Source: Tillandsia leiboldiana
Taxonomy: Eukaryota; Streptophyta; Magnoliopsida; Poales; Bromeliaceae
Length of the DNA stretch: 64,000 nucleotides
Direction of reading: 5' to 3'
Assembly: GCA_029204045.2 (NCBI GenBank)
Contig: JAQNDB010000166.1
Coordinates: forward strand, 57,747-121,746
Numbering within the stretch: the stretch's first letter is position 1; each line of letters starts with the position of its first letter. A model generated the notes under the pieces. It searched no databases and was not told the DNA's origin. It worked only from the letters and a program-made list of their open reading frames with translations. Position numbers and translations under genes: made by a program. Positions 24,601 through 34,800 of this stretch are shown one piece after another.

Positions 24601-27600
24601 TCAAACCCGAAAGGTGGTGAACAGGTTCGGGTAGTTCTCCCTCATTTTAGATTCTAGCTCCCAGGTTGCTTCTCACTCCTCGTGGTTGCTCCAGAGTACC
24701 TTCACGTAGGGGATGGTTCGATTTCGCAGTGATTTGCTTTCCCTTGCTAGGATTCTCACGGGGGTTTCCTCGAAGCTTAGGTCCTCTTTAAGGTCGAGTA
24801 TAGCGACATCCAGGATATGTGATGGATCGGAGAGGTATTTACGGAGCATCGAAACGTGGAAGACGTCGTGGACTCGGTCGAGGTTCGGTGGTAGGGCAAG
24901 GCGGTACGCCACTGGGCCGATGCGTTCCAAAATCTCGAAGGGCCCTACAAACCGTGGGCTCAGTTTCCCTTTTAGCCCGAACCGCTTGACTCCTCTGGAC
25001 GGCGAGACCCGCAAGAAAACATGCTCTCCCACTTGGAATTCCAGGTCGCGGCGCCTTTGGTCCGCGTAGCTCTTCTGGCGACTCTGGGCGGTCAGCAGGC
25101 GCTGTCTGATAAGGCGTACCTTCTCCTCCGTTTCCTCCACTAGATCGGGTCCCAAGAACTTCCGTTCTCCCAGATCGTCCCAACAAATCGGGGATCGGCA
25201 GCGCCTTCCATATAAGGCTTCGTAGGGCGCCATCTGGATGCTGGCCTGGTAGCTGTTGTTGTAGGCGAATTCCACGAGAGGTAGGTAGCGTGACCATCCG
25301 ATTCCCCAATCTAGCACACAGGCGCGAAGTAGGTCTTCGAGGGTTTGTATCACGCGCTCCGACTGTCCGTCCGTCTGTGGGTGGAAGGCTGTGCTGAACT
25401 GTAGTTTGGTCCCCAAGGCCCGCTGAAGGCTCTGCCAAAACTTCGAGACAAAGCGCGTGTCTCTGTCCGAGGTGATCGATGCCGGCACTCCATGTAGTCT
25501 CACGATCTCGCTAATGTAAGCTTGAGCTAACCGTTCTCGGGTCCAGGTCGTATGGATTGGCAGAAAGTGTGCTGACTTGGTCAACCGGTCGACTACGACC
25601 CAAATCGCGTCGTGACCCTGCTGAGAGCGCGGAAAACCCGTGACAAAGTCCATGGTGATCTGATCCCACTTCCACTCCGGCACAGGTAGCGGCTGTAGCT
25701 TCCCTGCTGGTCGCTGGTGCTCGGCCTTTATCTGTTGGCACACTAGGCAGTGAGCTACGTGTCGGGTGACGTCCCCCTCATGTTGGGCCACCAGTAGGTC
25801 TGCTTGAGGTCCCTGTACATCTTCGTGCCCCCTGGATGTGCCGCATAAGGGGCCCGGTGAGCCTCTGTCAAGATTTCCTCCTTTAACTCCGACGACTCCG
25901 GCACGCAGATACGTCCGCGGAACCGTAGGGTGCCGTCGCTCTCCACTGCAAAATCGCTCTCTTGGTCCAGGGGAATCTTGTCTCGTATGCGCTGTAAATG
26001 TGGGTCGGTCTGCTGTCCCTCCTGGATCTTCTCAAGTAATGCCGGCCTGACCACCAAGGTTAGGAGTCGCATAACCGTGCCTGCTGGCACCACCTCCATC
26101 TGCATTCGTGCGAACTCCGCGATCAAGTGGTTCTGCTCCGTTATCGCGCTCCCAGACGCCCCTTCCTGATGCCCTTTCCTGCTCAATGCATCGGCCACCA
26201 CGTTTGCCTTCCCGGGATGGTATTGAATCGTCAAGTCGTAATCTTTCAACAGCTCTAGCCATCGTCTCTGCCGCAAGTTTAATTCTTTTTGGGTAAAGAT
26301 GTACTTAAGACTTTGATGATCCGAGAAGACGTTACAGTGGACTCCGAAGAGATAGTGCCTCCACAGTTTTAAAACGAAGACTACTGCGGCCAGTTCTAAG
26401 TCGTGTATCGGGTAGTTCTTTTCGTAATCCTTCAGTTGCCTGGACGCGTATGCAATCACTTTCCCCTGTTGCATCAGGACACCACCCAGACCGATCCTCG
26501 ATGCGTCGCAGTACACTTCATAATCCTCTCCGGGTGTCGGCAGCACAAGTATCGGTGCCCTGGTTAACCTCCTCTTGAGTTCCTCAAAGCTCTCCTGGCA
26601 TTTGGCCGTCCATATGAACTTCTCCCCTTTTCTGGTTAACCGATTTAAGGGGGTAGCAATCTTCGCGAAACCCTCTACGAACCGCCTGTAATATCCTGCC
26701 AACCCTAGGAAACTGCGGACCTCTGTCACCGTCGTCGGCAGCTGCCAGTCTTCTTGGGGTCCACGGCAATTCCCTGTGCCGAGATCACATGTCCTAGGAA
26801 ACCGACTTCGCGCAGCCAGAACTCACACTTCTTGAGTTTAGCGAACAGCTCCTGCTCTCTGAGAGTTTGGAGGATCGTTCGCAGATGGTCCTCGTGCTCC
26901 CCGTCGGTAGTGGAGTAAATCAGGATGTCGTCGATGAAAACCACCACGAACCGATCCAGGAAGGGTCTGAAGATCCGGTTCATCATGTCCATGAAGACTG
27001 CGGGGGCGTTCGTGAGTCCGAAGGGCATGACCGTGAACTCGTAGTGGCCATACCGGGTCCGGAAAGCGGTCTTCGGGATATCCTCGTCCCGAACCCGGAG
27101 TTGGTGGTAGCCCGATTGCAGATCGATTTTGGAGAAGACCGTCGCCCCTCTCAGCTGGTCGAAGAGGTCGTCTATTCTGGGCAGGGGGGTACTTATTCTT
27201 CACTGTGACTTTGTTTGTTCCTCTGTAATCGATGCAGAGACGCAGGCTTCCGTCTTTCTTCCGCACAAAGAGTACACGGGGCGCCCCAGGGCGATACACT
27301 CGGTCTTATGAACCCCTTATCCAAGAGGTCTTCCAGTTGTGCTTTAAGCTCCTTTAGCTCCTGCGAAGGCCATTCGGTAAGGCGCCCTTCGTAATAGGCT
27401 GCGTGCCCGGTAGTAGTTCGATAGGGAAACCCCACCTCCCGTTCAGGGGGCATCCCAGGCAGTTCCGTGGGAGAAAACGTCGGGGGAAGTCCCTCACCAC
27501 TGGGATATCGGCAGGCGTCGTCGGGGGTCGGGTGGCCAATCCACCGATGCTAAATAGGCCACGCAACCACCCTCCACCAGTCTTCTGGCCCGTGCCGCTT

Positions 27601-29351
27601 GAAATAATCGCCGGGAAGGAGATGCTCTTGCCCATCATTGTACACATGCTCAGGGAAACCCGGTTCTTGTAAACGCAGCTGTCGCTTGTCGCAATCGATG
27701 AGCGCCTGGTACCTCGTGAGCCAGTTCATGCCCAGCACCACGTCGTACTCCTTCAGGGGGATTACCACCAAATCCCAAGGACATGCCAGCCGCCCTAGCT
27801 TAATCGGGCAGGCGGTCACCACGCTGACCGCCTCCAAGGTCCCTCCCGCCGTTTGCACCGTCAAGAATTTTGGAAGGGTGTCTCCTCGAGACCATACAGA
27901 AACACAGAAGTCACGGGAAATGAAAGAGTGGTTGCTCCGGTGTCGAAAAGAGTTCTAGCATGGGAATTTGAAACGGAAGTAGTACCTGCAAGTGCGTCCT
28001 CCGGCGGATCTGCCTCTTGGCGGGTCATTGAGAGACTCTCCCGCCTGGTTGTGGCTGCCTGTCCTCCTCGCGCCATGGTGCAGTGTGGTCTAGACGGTCG
28101 ACGCCATAGGAGCTTTCCCCCGCCCTGAGGGCTGTGGCGTGGGCCGTAGAAGCTGCAGAGGACGCAGATCCCCCGCCTAAGGGGCAGAGTTGCGGCAGAA
28201 GTGCCCCCGTTTTGCCGCACCTGAAGCAGTGGTTGCCTCTTGGGGGCACTCCCCTGGAATGTGCCCTCCCCCGCATGTGACGCAACGGCCTATTCCCCGG
28301 CCTCGGCCCTCCTGCTGGCGCGCTCCGGACCCCGCCTCCGGTCTCCACCGTTTGGGGGCTCCGCCCCACTCCAAGAGCCTCCCCCCGAGTTCTGCTGTTG
28401 CCGCTTCCGGTCCTCTAGCCGCGTCGAGTTCTCCCTTCTGGCGGCGGGTGACCGCAAAACCCCGCTCCACCGTAGTGGCTCTATCAACCACTTCTGGAAG
28501 GTGTGCAGTTCGGCTGCCTGCACCACCTCGAAGATATTGCTCCGCAAGCCATCCACAAAGAGTTTGCGCCTTGTGAGCCTCGTCCCTTATGACGAACGGG
28601 ACCGCAGTTTGCTAGCCGGACGAACTCCCGCTGATACTCCATGACCGTCCGGTTCCCCTGCTGGATGTGGTTCAAGTCGTCCTCCAACTTCTTCTTGACA
28701 CTGTTGGTGAAGAAGGCCCCGAACAGCTCCTGTTTGAAGGTTGTCCAGGACGGAAGTGCGGTACCCTTAGCAGGATCGGGGCGTACCGTCTTCCACCACA
28801 AGCGGCATTCCCCTCCAAGTAGTGGACGGCTAGGGGAACCTGCTCGTCATCCTCCATGAGTAGGTCTTCGAAAGTTTGCTCCATCGACCCCACCCATTTC
28901 TCGACGACCCATGGGTCGGTCGTATCCCCTTCGAACGTGGGTGGGTCGTATTTCTTGAAGTCTTTCAGGTTGGCCCGCACCCGATCCCGTTCGGTCATCG
29001 CAACCGTCCCCTCCCTCACGGCGGCGGCAACCACGGTAGGGGCAGGCTTGACTACAGTCTCCTCCAGAGTAACCCTGCTGGCTGTCCCCGGCGCCGGTCC
29101 CGTCGCCGCCGCCGGCGGTGGCACTGTCGGTGGCGCCGCGGCCGGTGCTGTCGGCCCCTGTGGGGAAACCGGGGCGACCGGTGACCGTCGCGGCCTGCTG
29201 CTGTTGCGTCAACTGACGCACGGTGCTCGGTGAGGTTGGCCAGATTCCCCGCCATCTCCCACAATTGCTGCCGCAGGAGTTGGTTCTCCGCGGCCGTCGA
29301 CGTCGTCGCGTCTGCCTCTGTGTCTCCGGCCGATGATCTAGTACGGGCCAT
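24601..29351 (-). pseudogene. gag-pol: Gypsy A gag-pol with chromodomain (frameshifted, one premature stop)
   Basis: The start is the ATG at 29351 (M-A-R-T-R-S-S), as in the other copy. Order on the minus strand: Gag; two Cys-His knuckles about 28290-28180; protease D-T-G-A at 27944-27933; RT with F-I-D-D at 26938-26927; RNase H with D-A-S-R-I-G-L-G-G and Y-A-S-R-Q-L-K-D-Y (ORF 26729-25755); integrase with C-L-V-C-Q-Q, M-D-F-V-T-G, S-D-R-D-T-R-F and Q-T-D-G-Q-S-E-R (ORF 25791-24673). The frame is interrupted by TGA at 24675-24673 just after W-S-N-H-E-E, then continues with E-A-T-W-E-L-E to a stop at 24603-24601. That motif is the chromodomain. Gypsy B has CGA (Arg) at the interrupted codon, so the TGA is probably a C-to-T change. 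Other breaks, mostly homopolymer indels in Gag and RT, are absent from the contig 1 copy. Confidence 0.9.
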
Positions 29352-29548
29352 GTCTGTCATACATCACAAGAGTCAAGTTTGGACTACCCTACCAACAACA
29401 ACCATAAAGTGAGAGAAAGGACTCGACTTTTCCCCCCCCCCTCGGTCACTCACGTTCTACAGTCCTATGCCCTACCCATTTCATTCGTGTGTAGTCAAGC
29501 GAGGTGTTCCCACGGATGTCGGCACTAACTGTTGTGATTGAAAGAAGG

Positions 29549-29560
29549 GCTCTGATACCA
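29549..29560 (-). promoter_or_regulatory. Primer binding site, tRNA-iMet, gypsy A
   Basis: TGGTATCAGAGC on the minus strand, 7 bases downstream of the 5' LTR end. Confidence 0.94.
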
Positions 29561-29567
29561 TTTAATC

Positions 29568-32199
29568 TGTCACGCCCCGGGGGGTTTGTTTTAGCGGAAA
29601 CGATTCCCAAAAGTCGAACATTTGACGTACTAATTTTTTTTTGTAAAAGAGAACCCCTCTTCCCCGGCGCATGCCCAGACCCGCCACACATACAGGATCA
29701 CTCTGTAAACGGACAGAGTCTCCCCTGTATATGCACGGCGTGGCGTTCAGTACATGTTCCAAACATACACAACCATTCAATCACAACAATTATTAACATA
29801 CAACCAGCATTCTAATCTATTTAAAACGTATGGCCGATCAATTTGGAAAGGATAAATCCACAGTTTTTAAAAGAGCGCCTACCCGGCGCTTACGTTTGAA
29901 AGCGAGTTTCGAAATCAGCATAAATCCACAAGGTTTTGAAAACGGTGCCCACCCGACACCCAAGTTTTGAAATCCCTTTCGCAATCCATAAAGCCACAGG
30001 GTTTTGAAACCAGTGCCCACACGACACTTAGATTTTAAAAAATGGTTTTCGCAATCTTTTCTTTGGCTTTTGCCTTTTTCATTTTCAAATGGCCAACAGA
30101 AATAAAAGGAAGAGTAACGTATAAGAGGGTAACTAAATGCAACCCATACCGACATCCACGCCGACCCCACGAGGGTATCGAGAACCTCTCACATAACTAC
30201 AATGTAAATGAAATGCAAGAAAGAAAGAACAAATACAGTCCAGGGTCCCCAGCGACCCAGCTGCTCCTGTCCCGTCCTCACCGCAGCCTACCTCTCCCCC
30301 CGACCGAACCCTGTCACGAAGTGGGAAGTTAGTGACGTAAAAATAGTAGAGCAGGAAAAAAATAATAAAACAAACCGTGAAGATAACCGGAGCAACCACC
30401 CTCTCAAGGTGGAGAGGTAACCTGTACACCTGTATCCTGTAATACCCGGCCACGTCGGACAACTAAACCGACGGCCCATACCGTACCTGCAGAAACTCGA
30501 CCACGTCGGACAACTAAACCGACGGGTCGCAACGCTCGCACCTCGGCGCCTCAAACCCCACAGCTAATAAGGGGCCCCACTACGTCACCTCGTGGGTATA
30601 CACGGGTCATAGACCACTTTTCCGGAAAAGCGCACCCTTCGCGGTGGCCAAACCGCGGGTGCGCGTGTTGCAGCCTCGAGCACAGTAGCCACAATGCATG
30701 AACAAGGGTAAGTTAATAACATGTGTAATCAAGGTACTCTACTAACAAGTATAATCGAAGATAAAGCAACAACATGTAACATCAGGAGCATAATACACCT
30801 AACTACTAAAGTGCGGCGATTACATGTAGCATTTAAGATACGATAATAGGCGGCAGGTAAAGTGAAACGATCACATGTAATATCTAGAATAAACGGTTGT
30901 CGGAAATTGATGCTAATTAACACATTCAACCCACCTGTCGCTAGTAGAAAACCACGCTCGGCTCCCCGTGTCCCGGCGCGCTCCCTGAAGCTGCAAAAAC
31001 GGGATCCCCGGGCGGGGAGATCAAGAACTTTTAAACGCGAAGTAAAGGAAGGCCCCAACGCCAACCGGCCTCTGACGGCAGCGACCAAACCCCCCGCGCT
31101 GCCGTGCTGCCCGCGCGGCGCCCCCGTATGCGCGGGCGGCCCCGCGCGGTGCCCTCGCGTGCGCGGGCTGCCCGCGCGGGGCCTCGCATGCGCGGGCTGC
31201 CCGCGCGGCGCCCCCGCATGCGCGGGCTGCGCCGCGCGGCGCCCCGCATGCGGGTGCCCCGCGCGGCGCCCCGCATGCGGGTGCCCCGCGCGGCGCCCCC
31301 GCATGCGCGGGCTGCCCCGCGCGGCGCCCCGCATGCGGGTGCCCCGCGCGGCGCCCCACATGCGGGTGCCCCGCGCTTCGCCCCCGCATGCGCGGGGTGC
31401 CCCGCGCGGCGCCCCCGCATGCGCGGGGTGCCCCGCGCGGCGCCCCGCATGCGCGGGCTGCCCCGCCCGGTGCCCCCGCATGCGCGGTGGCTCGCCCCTC
31501 TCCTTCCCTCTCCGACGAATCAAGAAAGCCCCCCTCCCCCTCGTTCGTAACGAGAAATGACAAGGAAAGAAAAATGAAAGCATAGCTCACCTTGTTTTCG
31601 TCGGTACTGGGCGAAGGAGAGGGATCGTCCTTGTAGCGTTTGTCGGATCTTTGCGGGGAGGCGATCAATCTTTTCTCTTCCACGCCGGCCGATGGGAAGG
31701 GCGAGGGTTTTGGGGAACCGCTCCTCGTCCACGCTCGGATATCGTACGCCAAGGTGAGGGGAGGCGAGGTATAAAGAAAACCTAATTCCCAAGGCCGACT
31801 ATTTAGTCGTTTGGGCGTAGTGGATTTTGGACCCCAAATTAAGATTAACCACTCGAGCGACTGGAAAAAGGGGTGTTTAAATCCTATACCTCAACTGATC
31901 GACCAGAATCGATCTGATTGCGGACCAGAGTTCGGTCTGCCCCCGGTAATTGTGTATGTCACCTGGGCTGCGGTACCAACTTCCGGAATTTATTCTGGGA
32001 GATCCGGGGGTCGGAATCCAAAACCGATCGCACCGCCGGTCTCCGTTTCGCGAGCTTTATTAACCAAAAATACCCGCGAGCCCCGATCATCTGTCCAGAA
32101 AACAAGGAAAAGTTACCCTCGGACCCCTATTGTCAGCAGAACGGTTCAATAAAATTAATAGGAAGCCCGGAAAGGTAAGATAAAACCGCGGTTATCACA
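29568..32199 (-). repeat. Gypsy A 5' LTR (right)
   Basis: 2632 bp, TG...CA on the minus strand, followed by TSD TAAAC at 32200-32204. It holds the promoter of the element, but I see no convincing TATA box in minus orientation. It contains the tandem hairpins (30450-30525) and the GC minisatellite (31108-31490). Confidence 0.94.
31108..31490. repeat. GC-rich minisatellite in gypsy A 5' LTR
   Basis: Thirteen units of 27-31 bp. The two unit types alternate (GCATGCGCGGGCTG and GCATGCGGGTG heads). It is extremely CpG-rich and palindromic (GCATGC, GCGCGGCGC), so it is likely to form strong secondary structure and to be a methylation target. Confidence 0.9.
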
Positions 32200-32204
32200 T
32201 AAAC

Positions 32205-33525
32205 ATTTATATATAAAAAAAGTTTTTCTTGTAATTTTTTTAATATATATTAGATTTCTTTTAATTAATGGGGTCCAAAAAAGTTTGAACCTGCTAAGTG
32301 CTGAAGAGAGTCCGGCGTCAATGTCCATTTAAATTAAGTAGGGCAGTTGTGAGATCCGCCCACAAAGTAGCACAATCTCAAATGGACAATTTGGGTTCCA
32401 TGCCCAAGGAATTTTTGTCTGGACAAATTAATTTTGTTTTTTTTTTTGCCATTTGTATAAAAAATTTACTTGTTTTGTGATTTTGCAAATGTATGCAACT
32501 TGATTTATTTTTACAGATTTATTTTTTCACTCAGCAATCAGAATAAAAATAGACGAATTCATTTGTAGGTGTTAGGCACGCGAAAGTTTCATTCCAATTC
32601 GGTTTTTTAGACGAATTCATTTGTAGCACAATCTCCTGTCACCCTTTTTTTTAATCCGGCCTCTTAGACCGAATTGGAAATTGAATGAAGTTGAATTCAG
32701 ACGAAAAAAAATACATTTTATAAAAATATCTCAATTATATTTTATATTTTATATTTAAAATTTAATTTAATTTTTAATTAAAATGTAAATTTAAATTTAG
32801 AAATTAAATTTTAAATTCTAGTTTTTGATTTAAAAATTAAATTAAAATATAAATTCAATCAAGCATTTTGAATTTGATCTATAAATTTAAATTTAATTTC
32901 AAGTTTGAATTTGCATCAAATCAAATATTAGTTTTATATTTTGAACTATCCACTCAAATTTAAATTTTAAATTTTAAATTTTTTAAAAATTTATATTTCA
33001 AATTTTGGTTTATAATTTTAATTTTTTGATGTAAATTTTCAATATTTAATTTTTAGTTTGAATTAAAATTATAAATTTAATTTTAAATTTTGAGGTGCAA
33101 ACTCAATTTTAATTTATTTTTATATTTTATATTTTGATTTTAATTTTATTTTAATTATTTTTTGATATTAAAATTTTTTAAAATATTAAAATTATAAATC
33201 AATCATATCGATTTCGATTGTTAATCATTTCATTTATAATTGTTAAATATTAAAAATATGAACCGTGCGAGGTTTTATAATTTTATTGCCAATTCGTATT
33301 CATTCCAATTCTTATATCAATTTCATTTTTTATTTTGAACCAAACAAGCCCTTATATTATGCAACATACTCTCTAATAGTGCAACATTCGATCAAAGAAG
33401 AAAACATTTTAATATTTTTCCATTTTGAAAATATTCTACATTATTTTACAAGAATTTAAAACTTTTATTAGAGAAAAAATGTTGCAATATTTTAAAAAAT
33501 AATAATAATAATTTTTTTTATACCC
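32205..33525. other. AT-rich spacer between gypsy A and copia A, no gene
   Basis: The first 500 bp hold a direct repeat (AGACGAATTCATTTGTAG twice, about 32555 and 32610) and an inverted repeat (CCAATTCGGT about 32595 and ACCGAATTGG about 32667). From 32700 to about 33260 the sequence is low complexity, mostly AAATTTAAATTT-like, similar in composition to matrix-attachment DNA. Near 33340 it reads GAACCAAACAAGCCCTTA, which resembles terminal sequences of some plant TIR elements, but no matching left terminus is seen. Confidence 0.6.
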
Positions 33526-33530
33526 CTAAA
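33526..33530. other. Target-site duplication CTAAA of copia A (left copy)
   Basis: CTAAA precedes the left LTR (TGTTGTAG). The partner is at 63692-63696, 30 kb away, after CCCAACA. This pair proves that everything between belongs to one nested structure. Confidence 0.92.
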
Positions 33531-34311
33531 TGTTGTAGAAAAATTTATCTTTTCAAATTAATTCTTTTAAATAATTTAAACTTAATTTAAATTCAAAATA
33601 ATATAAAACAAAGTTCAGATGAAGCATGTGAATGACGAGGCGTGCGAGAGCACTGTCCTAGAAGCAAGATTGCCCCTCCATGTGCGAGGCTCCGGCAATC
33701 ACCCCTAGCGATACAACGACCACTGTCCACCCCGTCGGCAACGACTCCGGAATGGTGCGTAGCGAACCCAACAACTTTAGGAGATCCAGCAAAAAGGAAA
33801 AACTCAAAGAGAATAGTAATTATATACTTTACTGTAAATTAGAGGAGAGAAATTGTGAGTCAAGTAAGTGTACAAAGCTCCCTCTTGCTCTCCATTTAAA
33901 GACCCCAAAAGCCCACAGGAGACAAGCTCCAACGGATCTTTTCTCGGGCAGCCCACAAAGGCCCTTCCCAAGGAAGGCCTTTGGGTAGCCCGAGAAACAA
34001 GTTCCCAAAGCAGGCTTTAAATGAAAAAACCAAAAGTCAAATGGACCAAGTTAAAATCGTGCAGGCCCGGCCCGGCCCGTGTGTGTATTGGAAAAGTCTT
34101 GCTCACAATTCCTAACCAATACATACACAAAAGAGGGAGTAAATAAACTCACTCTTCCTGTGATGAATTTCCGATGTGGGACTAAACATCACATGTAGAG
34201 GGTAAGTGGGTTTGGGCTCCCAGGCAAAGCCCATTGACATTGGGCTGCCCAGAAAAGCCCAAAGGCCAAAACACAAGTTTAAAATCACAATAAATCAAAT
34301 AAAACCCAACA
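33531..34311 (-). repeat. Copia A 3' LTR (left)
   Basis: 781 bp. The minus strand starts TGTTGGGTTTT, and soon after carries AGTCCCACATCGG, a string often seen near the start of plant LTRs. Between about 33900 and 34270 it is rich in GGGCT/AGCCC words, similar to site II promoter elements. Confidence 0.93.
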
Positions 34312-34326
34312 ATCCCCACATGATTT
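34312..34326 (-). promoter_or_regulatory. Polypurine tract of copia A
   Basis: The minus strand reads ATGTGGGGAT immediately before the 3' LTR start TGTTGGG. Confidence 0.8.
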
Positions 34327-34800
34327 AAAACTTGTAAAAACGAAATACAACATAAAGTAAAAGAAATACAAAAACTAAAACAGATGCTGGATCCCTTATA
34401 CCACGTATTCGGCGAAGGAACCTTTCGGGTTTGAACCTTCACTTAGTACAGGTCTATGTACATCCGAGGGCACAATGGTGGACTTCGCCTTGAACCAAGG
34501 CCGGTGAATCGGATTTCCACAAACAGTACACATGGTACAGCCGTTTAGGTTCTATGCGGGTTAGCACTTTTATGGCCATGCGCTCATATCGATTCATGTG
34601 TGTTTTTAGGGAACCACCCTATTCCCACAGTCGCGGCCTTACGACTACACACATATAGTAGGTCCTGATAAGGGTGCCTGCAAGGTCACACCCATCCTCA
34701 AGGGTCTCGGAACCATTCAGGGTAAAACCCTTACTATCCACTTGCATAAATGAGCACTGTCGCCATAGGGATGAGTATATAAAAGCAGTGCTCCGCACAA

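Larger units (their letters stand above)
21942..32199 (-). mobile_element. Gypsy A, complete chromovirus (Tekay/Del type), 10.3 kb
   Basis: Full-length minus-strand Ty3/gypsy element: 5' LTR 29568-32199, tRNA-iMet primer site, gag-pol, polypurine tract, 3' LTR 21942-24564. The order is Gag, protease, RT, RNase H, integrase, chromodomain, which is the gypsy arrangement. The C-terminal chromodomain and LTRs above 2.6 kb point to the Tekay/Del chromovirus clade, whose integrases are thought to target heterochromatin. The coding region is broken by frameshifts and one stop, so this copy is probably non-autonomous as written. Confidence 0.95.
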
